Shown: positions 38,327 through 45,976 of the stretch, piece by piece
How the letters are laid out: each line of letters starts with the position of its first letter
How positions within the stretch are numbered: position 1 is the first letter of the stretch
From: Candidatus Vicinibacter affinis
GTDB taxonomy: Bacteria; Bacteroidota; Bacteroidia; Chitinophagales; Saprospiraceae
Assembly: GCA_016714365.1 (NCBI GenBank)
Contig: JADJNH010000005.1
Coordinates: 2,208,501 to 2,272,500, forward strand
Direction of reading: 5' to 3'
Length of the DNA: 64,000 nt
The notes under the pieces: model-generated
What the model saw: the letters and a program-made list of their open reading frames with translations, nothing else
Told to the model about the DNA's origin: nothing
Databases searched by the model: none
Program-made: the position numbers and the translations under genes

Positions 38327-40396
38327 ATGAAACAATTTGTAGTGTTATGTTTGATTTTGTGTGGTCCCGCGTTGGTTGTCTCACAACCGATCAAAATTTG
38401 GAATAAAATCTTCGGTGGAAATCAGGGCGACTATTGTAATGAAATGGGGATATACGAAGATAGTTTGATTGTTGCGGTTGGCAAATCGAACTCACCCAAT
38501 CTGGTAAACAAAGGTTTGGACGATGCCGCAATATGCGTTTTTACTCCCGGAGGTGTGTTGAGGCATATTAAGACATTTGGCTCCTCTTCAAATGATTTTT
38601 TGAATTCATTTGCCTATGTCCCAGGAGGAAATTTAATAACTGTGGGTACCATCAATGGTAAGGGAGGAGATATAGCCAACATACATGGTTTGCTGGACGG
38701 TTGGATTATGGCCTACGATCCCAAAAAGAATGTAAAATTGTGGGAAAAGAACTTTGGCGGAACCAACAACGATCAGCTCAATGATGTGTATTTTTTGGAA
38801 ACAGGTAAAGTCATTTTTGCCGGGGCCTCCAAATCAACGGACAGAGACATGACCGGTAATAAAGGTGGATTTGATGTATTGGTGGGTACCATGGATGAGG
38901 CGGGAAATTTGGTTAGGAGCAGAAATCTGGGCGGGAGCAAGGATGAATTCGCAAGAAAGATCTTGCATGCGGACGGAGCCAATTTTTTCATTTTTGGGGA
39001 GACCAGTTCAAACAATGAAGGAGACTTTACCGGTTTGACCAATAAAGGGGCAAAGGATGTTTTTGGTGTAAAATTGAACAGAAATTCGAATCAAATATTG
39101 AGTTTGATATTTGGGGGCCCTGGGGATGATCTTTTTGCTGATGCAGTAAGTTTTGAGGACGGATCTGCTATTTTGTTTATCAACACCAGCATGAAAGGTG
39201 GAGACATTGACAGCATCAAAGGTGGCAAAGATATCTTCATGGTAAAAATCAAGAACGACGGCAAAATTCTTTGGAAAAAACCTTTGGGAGGAACCAAAGA
39301 CGATGAAGCGGTAAAAGCTATTTTGGATAAAGACAACAACATTCTCTTGTTGTGTACCTCTTTCTCCAATGACGGAGATTTGAATGGCAATTACGGAGAC
39401 AAAGATGTTGCCTTGATGAAATTAGATACCAGCGGAAATGTTCTATGGGCTACGCATTATGGTGGCACCAAAGGAGAAACTGCCTCCTCGATGGCGAGTG
39501 ATAATATGGGGAATACCTACTTTACTGCGACCAGTTTCAGCACAAACAATGATTTACCGGTAACCAATACAGTGCCCCCGGATTTTTGGACCCTAAGGTT
39601 ATATGAATGTCCGCTCATTTTGACGAATTACACAAAAGAAGCCTGTATTGGCGATACTTTGACTATTAACGGTAAAGCATATTTCCAGGGTAATTCCTTT
39701 GGTTCGGATACGATGAAAGGAAAATCACATCTGGGTTGCGATTCATTGATCAATGTGTTGGTTAATTTCAATGCTGCCAGCACAGAAAACTATACTGATA
39801 CACTGTGCAATGAGTCTACAAGTACCATTAATGGCGTATTTTTTGATAAAAATAAAACGTCGCACACCTTTGATTTAACCAATCAATATGGATGTGACAG
39901 CACATTATTTGTGAATCTTTATTTCACCCAACCGCTTACCCTGAAAGACTCGACGATCGTAAATGACAATGGCACCACGAATGGCAGTATTCGAATTGTG
40001 GTACAGGGAGGAACAGCTCCGTATGCATACAATTGGAGCAATGGATTTAAATCCAGCCAGATCGTAAATTTGAAGGCAGGCACCTACAGTGTTACCGTAA
40101 CAGATGCCAGATCTTGCATCCAGACATTTAGTTTTACCATCAAATCTACTGTTGCAACGGATGACCTAAAGGCCAGCCTGGTAAGTTATTCTATGGACGA
40201 TGCTGCGATTAAATTTAGTTCAGAGGAGAAGGTAGAATCTGTAGAGGTATTCACTTTGAATGGCCAAAGTATTTGGTCTCAAAGTGTTCGCAGTCAGCAA
40301 TTTAGTATCCGAAGGAACCAATTGCCAAAAGGTTTGATTTTAGTTCAATTGCAGCTAGGATCTGGTAAGGTCACCAGCTTAAAAATGATAAATTAA
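38327..40396 (+). CDS. secreted repeat protein with SprB-like repeat and T9SS sorting domain
   Basis: A 689-residue secreted protein. A signal peptide (MKQFVVLCLILCGPALVVS) is followed by about nine loose repeats built around FGGTxxDxxND or LGGTKDDEA and KGGxD blocks (residues 30-430), a bacterial beta-propeller-like arrangement. Two short segments with paired cysteines and CDSLINV or CDSTLFV follow. An SprB-type repeat ends SYSVT, here GGTAPYAYNWSNG followed by AGTYSVTVTDA. A type IX module closes the protein. It is likely a surface adhesin or matrix protein. Its 3' end is 57 bp before the tRNA-Arg gene. Confidence 0.8.
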   Translation: MKQFVVLCLILCGPALVVSQPIKIWNKIFGGNQGDYCNEMGIYEDSLIVAVGKSNSPNLVNKGLDDAAICVFTPGGVLRHIKTFGSSSNDFLNSFAYVPGGNLITVGTINGKGGDIANIHGLLDGWIMAYDPKKNVKLWEKNFGGTNNDQLNDVYFLETGKVIFAGASKSTDRDMTGNKGGFDVLVGTMDEAGNLVRSRNLGGSKDEFARKILHADGANFFIFGETSSNNEGDFTGLTNKGAKDVFGVKLNRNSNQILSLIFGGPGDDLFADAVSFEDGSAILFINTSMKGGDIDSIKGGKDIFMVKIKNDGKILWKKPLGGTKDDEAVKAILDKDNNILLLCTSFSNDGDLNGNYGDKDVALMKLDTSGNVLWATHYGGTKGETASSMASDNMGNTYFTATSFSTNNDLPVTNTVPPDFWTLRLYECPLILTNYTKEACIGDTLTINGKAYFQGNSFGSDTMKGKSHLGCDSLINVLVNFNAASTENYTDTLCNESTSTINGVFFDKNKTSHTFDLTNQYGCDSTLFVNLYFTQPLTLKDSTIVNDNGTTNGSIRIVVQGGTAPYAYNWSNGFKSSQIVNLKAGTYSVTVTDARSCIQTFSFTIKSTVATDDLKASLVSYSMDDAAIKFSSEEKVESVEVFTLNGQSIWSQSVRSQQFSIRRNQLPKGLILVQLQLGSGKVTSLKMIN

Positions 40397-40420
40397 TAAG
40401 ACAGAATTAGTTAAAAATCT

Positions 40421-40428
40421 TATATTTG
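40421..40428 (+). promoter_or_regulatory. candidate -7 box of the tRNA-Arg promoter
   Basis: TATATTTG matches TAnnTTTG, 25 bp upstream of the tRNA. A TTAG at 40408 lies about the right distance for the -33 element. A hairpin follows directly between this box and the tRNA. Confidence 0.55.
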
Positions 40429-40430
40429 CG

Positions 40431-40448
40431 CCTCCAAAAATTTGGAGG
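40431..40448 (+). other. hairpin in the 5' leader of tRNA-Arg
   Basis: Palindrome CCTCCAAA-AA-TTTGGAGG lies between the -7 box and the tRNA 5' end. There is no T-run, so it is not a normal terminator. It may be a leader stem that exposes the RNase P cleavage site; that reading is an inference. Confidence 0.45.
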
Positions 40449-40453
40449 TTAAT

Positions 40454-40527
40454 GGTCTCGTAGCTCAGCTGGATAGAGCATCTGCCTTCTAAGCAGAGGG
40501 TCTCAGGTTCGAATCCTGACGGGATCA
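40454..40527 (+). tRNA. tRNA-Arg (anticodon TCT)
   Basis: The cloverleaf folds cleanly. The acceptor stem is GGTCTCG with CGGGATC (two G-U pairs) and discriminator A. The D arm is GCTC-AGCTGGATA-GAGC, the anticodon stem is TCTGC/GCAGA with loop CTTCTAA (anticodon TCT, reads AGA/AGG), and the T arm is TCAGG-TTCGAAT-CCTGA. No CCA is encoded. The gene is intact; its last 20 bases are the left attachment site of an integrated element, so integration kept the tRNA functional. Confidence 0.97.
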
Positions 40528-40533
40528 CTGGAA
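40508..40533 (+). repeat. attL: 26-bp direct repeat in tRNA-Arg 3' end
   Basis: Copy 1 of the direct repeat that begins TTCGAATCCTGACGG and ends ACTGGAA. It starts in the T loop and continues 6 bp past the tRNA discriminator base. Identity with the copy at 45977 ends exactly at both borders (G versus A before, C versus T after). Confidence 0.9.
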
Positions 40534-40540
40534 CATATTT

Positions 40541-40573
40541 CCCTTTATCATTTTTGATAAGGGGATTTTTATT
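40541..40573 (+). terminator. terminator supplied to tRNA-Arg by the element
   Basis: Stem CCCTTTATCA / TGATAAGGGG (one G-U pair) with a TTTT loop and then ATTTTTATTTTA, 14 bp after the tRNA. It lies inside the integrated element, so it replaces the original tRNA terminator now found beyond attR. Confidence 0.7.
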
Positions 40574-40654
40574 TTATACTGATTTTCAATGATTTAAGTC
40601 AATTTACCTTTATACTCTTATAAGGATAGTACAAATATAATAAGGAAATATCGT

Positions 40655-40673
40655 ATACGGGATCGTGTACGGG
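40655..40673 (+). promoter_or_regulatory. candidate integrase arm-type site (left)
   Basis: ATACGGGATCGTGTACGGG, containing two TACGGG copies 12 bp apart. The same 19-bp pattern (with AA for GG) lies at 45919-45937 near attR in the same orientation. It overlaps the -33 region of the integrase promoter, so binding could both assemble the recombination complex and repress int. Confidence 0.6.
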
Positions 40674-40675
40674 AT

Positions 40676-40683
40676 TATATTTG
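40676..40683 (+). promoter_or_regulatory. candidate -7 box of the integrase gene
   Basis: TATATTTG matches TAnnTTTG, 19 bp before the integrase ATG at 40703 and directly after the candidate arm site. Confidence 0.55.
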
Positions 40684-40702
40684 TAACATCAGATTAAGAA
40701 CA

Positions 40703-42055
40703 ATGGGTATTAAATTTTATCTACGGGCCATTGAGACGGAAGATCCAACACCAATATTTTATACTTGCCACATAAACGGGAAACCAATTAGCAGAGGCCT
40801 AGGGTATAAGATTTACCCCGGGTTATGGGACAAGACCCGGCAACGCCCCACTGAAGACAAAGAACTTATTAAGGAGTATTCAGCCCAAGACCCCCATTTA
40901 AAGAACGTCATTAAGAACATAGAGATCCGAATTAATAATATAATTGAATTGGTGTATGCGTATGTCAACAATTGCAACCTAAATAAAACACCTATTGACA
41001 TATCGGTACTGGACCAACTTCTTAAGGAAAACGTTTTCCAATCAAAAAAAACTCTTGAAACAGCCTCCAAAGTTCGAAAGGTCAGCAAAACGGGATTAAA
41101 TCAAAATTTGGTACTTGATTACTCAGGCAAATTTTTGGACGGTATATCCAGGGGGAAAATACTTATCCAATCAGGCCCACACAAGGGAAACCGATATTCA
41201 GAGGGTACGATCAAGAATTACCGGAATTTTGTTTCCATTTGGACTGAGTTTGAGAAATATATGAACATCCGGTATAAATGGGAGGACATCAAAAAACCCG
41301 TGTATGATAGTTTGGTCCAATTCTTAAACCAACGGGATTACACAAAAGACACCACCGGGAGGTACATCAAACACTTAAAGACCATTTCACAGGCTGCACT
41401 AGATGAGGGGATACATTCAAACCTTGAGTTTAGAAAACGCTACTTTGAGACGCTAAAGGCAAAAATTGACAGTATTTCACTAGACACTAAGGAACTTGAA
41501 AAAATTGAAAGTTTGGACCTTTCCGGTAATGAGTCCCAGGACAAGGCCAGAGACTTGTTTCTCTTAATGTGCTATACTGCCCTTCGAATTAGCGACATAA
41601 AACGCATCACAAAGGATCATATCCGGAAGACGGCAAAAGGTGAATATCGACTTGAGATAATTACCCAGAAGACAAGGGAAAGAGTGATTGTGCCAATCAA
41701 TACAAAGGCCTACAATATTTTGGAAAAATACGGTTTCGATACGCCACAAATTGCAGACCAGACCAATAATGAATATATCAAACAAATAGCGAAAATGGCC
41801 GGAATTGACGAGATAGTCAGCACATCAGAGGACAGAGGCGGGACCATCCAAACAAGATCAGTCCCCAAATACGAACTCATTACCAATCACACCGGGAGGC
41901 GAACGGCTGCGACCCAGATGTACCTTTCAAAGATTCCCTCCATCGACATCATGAAGATAACGGGCCACAAAACGGAAAGTAGTTTCATGAAATACATCCG
42001 AATTACAAAGGAGGAAACAGCCGACCGAATGGCTGAAAATGAATTTTTTAAATAG
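40703..42055 (+). CDS. int: tyrosine recombinase (integrase)
   Basis: A 450-residue site-specific tyrosine recombinase that integrates and excises the element at the tRNA-Arg 3' end. The N-terminus (residues 1-95) is the arm-DNA-binding domain common in Bacteroidota transposon/phage integrases. A SAM-like core-binding domain covers about residues 130-240. The catalytic set is complete: Arg295 (YTALRIS), Lys323 (QKTRE), His396 and Arg399 (HTGRR), His422 (GHKTES) and the nucleophile Tyr431 (MKYIRI). It lies next to attL, transcribed away from the tRNA, with a promoter and a candidate arm site just upstream. The gene after it starts 6 bp downstream. Confidence 0.95.
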   Translation: MGIKFYLRAIETEDPTPIFYTCHINGKPISRGLGYKIYPGLWDKTRQRPTEDKELIKEYSAQDPHLKNVIKNIEIRINNIIELVYAYVNNCNLNKTPIDISVLDQLLKENVFQSKKTLETASKVRKVSKTGLNQNLVLDYSGKFLDGISRGKILIQSGPHKGNRYSEGTIKNYRNFVSIWTEFEKYMNIRYKWEDIKKPVYDSLVQFLNQRDYTKDTTGRYIKHLKTISQAALDEGIHSNLEFRKRYFETLKAKIDSISLDTKELEKIESLDLSGNESQDKARDLFLLMCYTALRISDIKRITKDHIRKTAKGEYRLEIITQKTRERVIVPINTKAYNILEKYGFDTPQIADQTNNEYIKQIAKMAGIDEIVSTSEDRGGTIQTRSVPKYELITNHTGRRTAATQMYLSKIPSIDIMKITGHKTESSFMKYIRITKEETADRMAENEFFK

Positions 42056-42061
42056 AATCAA

Positions 42062-42883
42062 ATGAAGAAGAAAGATAAACCAGATATCAAAAGTCAGAGA
42101 ATAATAGAACATGAACCAGACAAAACACCGTCAGGATTAAGGATAATTAAAGTGGATATTGAAAGAAATCCAACTTACCACCCTAATGTAAGTTTTGGTA
42201 TGTGTGGTGAGTTTACCTACACAGTACCAGAGAAGTTAATATTCCTTTGGAATTTACTTGCCTTTGATATTTATCCAAACGAAAGGGAATTAATTGAGAG
42301 AGATATTGAGTATTTAGAGCAATATGAACCAATTGAATTTAAAGTAGATATTGAAAGGGAATTAAAGAGAATTGAAAGCAAGGCTAAAAAATTACAGTTT
42401 GTTGAAAAATCAATAATTAACCTACAAATGGAATCTCTAGAGGATTCAGTTGCCCTGAGGTCCGAGGAATTAAAGGTTAAATTTGCCTCATTGAAAGGTA
42501 AAAAGGTCGAATTTTTGGAACTCATAAGAAAAAAGATCAATCTATTACCAGAAGATGATCAGGCCGAAAATATCAAAACCCTAAATTCAATATCTTCAAA
42601 ATTGGTATTATTAAAAGAATTGGGGGTCTATGACCTATTGGAAACAAGGATTAAAGAAAATACGAAATCAAAAACAGACCTTGAAAAACTTGTTTCCTAT
42701 ATTATTGGCGAGAATAACCCGCAATCAGTAGGAAGGTATTTTCATAATATGGAAATTGACCAGAAACCAGGGGGAAAATACAGCCCATATACAAAGAAGG
42801 CAATAAAAGAAATGGAGCGGGTAATGAGACATTGTAATATCAAAATTTTAGGGGATTACTCAAAATTTACCAAAACCGATTAA
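42062..42883 (+). CDS. element protein with central coiled coil, unknown function
   Basis: No family recognised. The 273-residue product is highly charged, with a central coiled coil (about residues 95-185) rich in Glu/Lys heptads (IERELKRIESKAKKLQFVEK and similar). A C-terminal globular part is polar and basic and contains a YSPYTKKAIKEMERVM helix. The first 40 residues look disordered. Position between the integrase and the excisionase-like gene suggests an accessory role in recombination or regulation. It follows int by 6 bp, so it is cotranscribed. Confidence 0.7.
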   Translation: MKKKDKPDIKSQRIIEHEPDKTPSGLRIIKVDIERNPTYHPNVSFGMCGEFTYTVPEKLIFLWNLLAFDIYPNERELIERDIEYLEQYEPIEFKVDIERELKRIESKAKKLQFVEKSIINLQMESLEDSVALRSEELKVKFASLKGKKVEFLELIRKKINLLPEDDQAENIKTLNSISSKLVLLKELGVYDLLETRIKENTKSKTDLEKLVSYIIGENNPQSVGRYFHNMEIDQKPGGKYSPYTKKAIKEMERVMRHCNIKILGDYSKFTKTD

Positions 42884-42952
42884 TTAGCGATATCCCGCCC
42901 TAATTCCCGCTCACAATACCCCCGTACTCTTGTGATATAAAACAAAATAATT
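42884..42952. promoter_or_regulatory. C-rich iterated stretch before the HTH gene
   Basis: The 69-bp gap holds three C-rich blocks at uneven spacing (CCCGCC, CCCGC, CCCCCGTAC). The last one, in reverse complement, contains TACGGG as in the arm sites. It could be an operator, an additional integrase or Xis site, or part of a replication origin; sequence alone cannot decide. Confidence 0.35.
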
Positions 42953-43243
42953 ATGTCACAAGTAATCGTATTGACCCAGGACCAACTCAATGAAATGTTG
43001 GAAAATGTGGTTTCCAAAGTTGAAACCATCATTAAAAATTCCCAAAGGAAGGAAGTCACTTCAAAAGAATGGTTAACCGCCAATGAAGTGTGCGCTATCC
43101 TCAAAATTAGCCAGACCACACTACATGACTGGTCCAATAAAGGTATCATTATCAAACACCGGATAGGCGACCGGATAAGATTCAGACATGATGAAATACA
43201 GGAATCTTTATTGAGAATGGAGGCTAAAAGACAAAGAGTATGA
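42953..43243 (+). CDS. excisionase-like helix-turn-helix protein
   Basis: A 96-residue DNA-binding protein of the excisionase/MerR-like HTH_17 type. The motif WLTANEVCAILKISQTTLHDW at about residues 42-61 forms the winged HTH, followed by IGDRIRFRHDEIQESLL, the usual wing and C-terminal helix. A 40-residue N-terminal helix precedes it. In integrative elements such proteins direct excision and repress or activate early genes (AlpA-like role). Its stop overlaps the next start by 4 bp (ATGA). Confidence 0.85.
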   Translation: MSQVIVLTQDQLNEMLENVVSKVETIIKNSQRKEVTSKEWLTANEVCAILKISQTTLHDWSNKGIIIKHRIGDRIRFRHDEIQESLLRMEAKRQRV

Positions 43244-43674
43244 ACACGCCAATAATACAGAGTTACTTAGAAAATCCGGCCAGACCCGGTACATTTGATT
43301 GTGTACATACACCAGACCCCCTGAACATTCCATATTTCAAACTGTCCACACCACGGAATGAACGTTTTAAGGCCCAGGGAGCGGTTAAGATGATCGAAAC
43401 ATGGACAAAGGAGGGTAAACCCTTGTTTTCTGGATTGGTCCCGTTAAAACCAATTGAAAACATATTTTTCGGAAATAGATTAGAACCAAATGGTAAAAAA
43501 TCGCTAATCTGTTTAGTTTATCTTGAGAAATTTTTTCAGGATGGCAACCTAATACAGTTACGGTATTACAAAAACTTTTGCCCAAGGAGCAAGGCGCTGC
43601 AAAGGAAATTTCTTTTAGAACTCCTTAAGTACGAAATACAGAACGGTTTGCACGAAATACAGCCCGTGAGATGA
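43240..43674 (+). CDS. small element protein, unknown function
   Basis: No family recognised. This 144-residue soluble protein has an N-terminal proline-rich section (NPARPGTFDCVHTPDPLNIP), a central hydrophobic strand region (PLFSGLVPLKPIENIFFG) and a C-terminal amphipathic helix rich in Lys and Leu. It overlaps the HTH gene and the Rep gene by 4 bp each, so it is translationally coupled and probably acts with Rep. Confidence 0.7.
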   Translation: MNTPIIQSYLENPARPGTFDCVHTPDPLNIPYFKLSTPRNERFKAQGAVKMIETWTKEGKPLFSGLVPLKPIENIFFGNRLEPNGKKSLICLVYLEKFFQDGNLIQLRYYKNFCPRSKALQRKFLLELLKYEIQNGLHEIQPVR

Positions 43675-45029
43675 TTGATTACATCAGTTTGGATATATCG
43701 TATTTGGGTAAGGAAAAGTTGCTTAGTAATCCTCATTTGAATTTTGAGCGGCCATTTAGAATAAAAGAAAATGGTGAAATAGAAGTAATTGAATTTGAAA
43801 AAGGAAAGGTAAAACCTGAGTTAGAGGCCAATTACAAAAATCTTAAATTTCAGATTTACCGGAATGGAGCCATTTACTTAAAAGGGTCACTTCATGTATT
43901 CTGGAATGACGGGGTACACAACTATAACGACTTTGGAATCGAAGACCTCAAGACCGTTTTGAAAGAACTTGAAACCAAATTTGGTATCATTCCAGAGAAG
44001 ACAAAAATACGTCATCTAGAATTTGGCGTTAATCTTCAAGATTTGCCCTATGATACACATACCATCATTAAAAATATCATGTTTCATAATGGTAAAGGGA
44101 AACCGCATGAATACAGATACATAATACAACGAACCGCAAGTGAATACAAGGCAATAGAAAAACGGGTAACGTTTTCACTTAAATGCTACGATAAGGCCAA
44201 ACACAAAGACCAAGAAGGAAACATCTTTAGATTTGAATGTAAGTCACATAAGAGCGTTTATCTAAACGAATTAGGAATAATATACCTTTCTGATCTCATT
44301 AATACTGATGCAGTAAAAAGATTGGGAAATCGGTTAGTACAACTTTGGAGAGAGACGGTAATAAGAGACTGGACCATAAATCTAAACAATCTCAAAAAGA
44401 AGGACCGAATTAAAATTTTGGAATGGCACAACACAAATTACTGGATAGACTTGTTCGAAAACACCAGAGGCAAAGACCGGAATAAATTCAATAGGGAATT
44501 GAGCAAGTACCAAAAACTAGTGCAAGAACACCACGGTAATGCACACAAGACAATAGAAGATGCCATATCTGAAAAGTGGTGCAAGATCACCACGGAAAAC
44601 AAAACCATTGGCAAACAAGAATTAGTGCAAGATCACACTATTATAATACATGATCTTGCACCAATTTGCAGCAACACAATAACGGATTCAGAAAACGCCC
44701 CAGGGACAAGTAAAGAAACCAGGGTTTGCAAGGTTACCGGAATTGATATTAGTCATCAGAAGGAAGGGAGTTCATTTCTCAGAGAAACCACACTAAAGAC
44801 CATCAAAGAAAAAGAGCCTAAAATTTATGAGTACCTAAAATTGAAGTTTGGTCCAAAGTTAAAACAGCCTAAGGACCAGGCCGGGGAATTTGAAATGATC
44901 GCAAAGAACATCAGAAACCAGGACAGCAATCCCAGGGCACAACAAAGAGCACTCCAACACAAAAAAGAATTGGCAGTCATTAGATACCAAAATAGTTTAT
45001 TCCCACTTCAGACAGCCCAATCGAACTAA
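43671..45029 (+). CDS. candidate replication initiator (Rep) of phage/plasmid gene II type
   Basis: A 452-residue protein that resembles the replication proteins found in small Bacteroidota elements and, more distantly, filamentous phage/plasmid gene II-type nickases. The N-terminal half (residues 1-230) is a mixed alpha/beta domain with segments such as IRHLEFGVNLQDLPYD and RFECKSHKSVY, where His and Glu could bind metal. The C-terminal part holds CKVTGIDISHQKEGSSFL, a motif I associate with these element proteins but cannot verify, and then a basic helical tail. It is coupled by 4-bp overlap to the upstream gene. The role is inferred from context and weak motif resemblance. Confidence 0.55.
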   Translation: MIDYISLDISYLGKEKLLSNPHLNFERPFRIKENGEIEVIEFEKGKVKPELEANYKNLKFQIYRNGAIYLKGSLHVFWNDGVHNYNDFGIEDLKTVLKELETKFGIIPEKTKIRHLEFGVNLQDLPYDTHTIIKNIMFHNGKGKPHEYRYIIQRTASEYKAIEKRVTFSLKCYDKAKHKDQEGNIFRFECKSHKSVYLNELGIIYLSDLINTDAVKRLGNRLVQLWRETVIRDWTINLNNLKKKDRIKILEWHNTNYWIDLFENTRGKDRNKFNRELSKYQKLVQEHHGNAHKTIEDAISEKWCKITTENKTIGKQELVQDHTIIIHDLAPICSNTITDSENAPGTSKETRVCKVTGIDISHQKEGSSFLRETTLKTIKEKEPKIYEYLKLKFGPKLKQPKDQAGEFEMIAKNIRNQDSNPRAQQRALQHKKELAVIRYQNSLFPLQTAQSN

Positions 45030-45093
45030 AACCACTGACAAGACATTAGCAAGAGAACAACATTGAGTTACCAATGATAAATCAAGATTTGAA

Positions 45094-45567
45094 ATGAGAA
45101 CTTCAGCAACCAAAAACATCAGATCAAATAAACCCAATTTGCAGACGAGAATTGACGAAATAGCCTTCGACCTTTCAAATGGTATGTCAAGAAATGAGAT
45201 AGTACGAAAAATAGAGAAAAAATATAATATCAAGTCTAACCAGGTTGACAAATACATCAGAATGGCCAAAGACCAGGCAAATGGGCAGCGTCAAGACAAG
45301 AAAACAGCGTTCGATAACAACCACCATCTAAAAGAAATTGAGGCCCGTACAGAGGCCCTATTAACGAAAGAACAAATTATCAAGGGTCTGACCCAAATAT
45401 TTTTCAATGAAGGCAACAATGTAAAACCATCGGACCAAATAGCAGCAGCAAAACAGATCAGTATAATGATGGGATGGAACGCACCTCAAAAAACTGACCT
45501 ATCTATCAATAATGATATAAGAACTGTAATTCAATTGTTTCATGACCAGGCGCCACTTATTGAATAA
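45094..45567 (+). CDS. terminase-small-subunit-like DNA-binding protein
   Basis: A 157-residue protein with an N-terminal helix-turn-helix-like part (NLQTRIDEIAFDLSNGMSRN then IVRKIEKKYNI). The C-terminal segment, SDQIAAAKQISIMMGWNAPQK, follows the D(R/Q)IxAAxxLxxxxGxxAPxK pattern typical of the end of phage terminase small subunits. If correct, it would recognise packaging sites so that the element DNA is loaded into a helper phage capsid. The similarity is read by eye. A replication or partition protein is the alternative. It lies 64 bp after rep in the same direction. Confidence 0.5.
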   Translation: MRTSATKNIRSNKPNLQTRIDEIAFDLSNGMSRNEIVRKIEKKYNIKSNQVDKYIRMAKDQANGQRQDKKTAFDNNHHLKEIEARTEALLTKEQIIKGLTQIFFNEGNNVKPSDQIAAAKQISIMMGWNAPQKTDLSINNDIRTVIQLFHDQAPLIE

Positions 45568-45578
45568 GTAAATCTTGA

Positions 45579-45878
45579 TTACCTACCAATCTGATCAGAT
45601 AATTTTGAGTAATACTGAGCCTTATCAGAGATCAAATCGAATACCCTTGCAAATTGACCTAACAGTGGAATAAATGTACCCATTAGATTTATAGCCCTTT
45701 CCGCACTATGCGGACAATTCTTGACCCACTCTTTACAGGCACTCTCTAAATCCCTTGAAAGGTCATCATGTCTCATTGAGGCATAATGCTGAAGGTTATC
45801 GAACAACTCAGATAAAAGAATTATTTCTAATTCTTGATCGATCGTTTTTTTTGTTTCAATTGATAAATTCTGATCCAT
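45579..45878 (-). CDS. small helical protein at the attR end, unknown function
   Basis: A 99-residue mostly helical acidic protein (MDQNLSIETKKTIDQELEII and onwards), with no family recognised. It is the only element gene on the minus strand and lies beside attR, the position where phage satellites and integrons usually carry accessory or interference genes. The 11-bp gap to the convergent terS-like gene suggests it is transcribed independently, and the 98-bp gap to attR could hold its promoter. Confidence 0.55.
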   Translation of the reverse strand: MDQNLSIETKKTIDQELEIILLSELFDNLQHYASMRHDDLSRDLESACKEWVKNCPHSAERAINLMGTFIPLLGQFARVFDLISDKAQYYSKLSDQIGR

Positions 45879-45918
45879 TGTATTGATTTATGATGATTAA
45901 ACAATTTTGAAATATCAC

Positions 45919-45937
45919 ATACGAAATCGTGTACGAA
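45919..45937 (+). promoter_or_regulatory. candidate integrase arm-type site (right)
   Basis: ATACGAAATCGTGTACGAA, the same 19-bp pattern as at 40655-40673 with AA for GG, 39 bp before attR. Occurrence of the pair at both ends of the element in one orientation is the main support. Confidence 0.6.
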
Positions 45938-45976
45938 ACACATATAAGATTATAATACATTGATTTACAAAGTACA

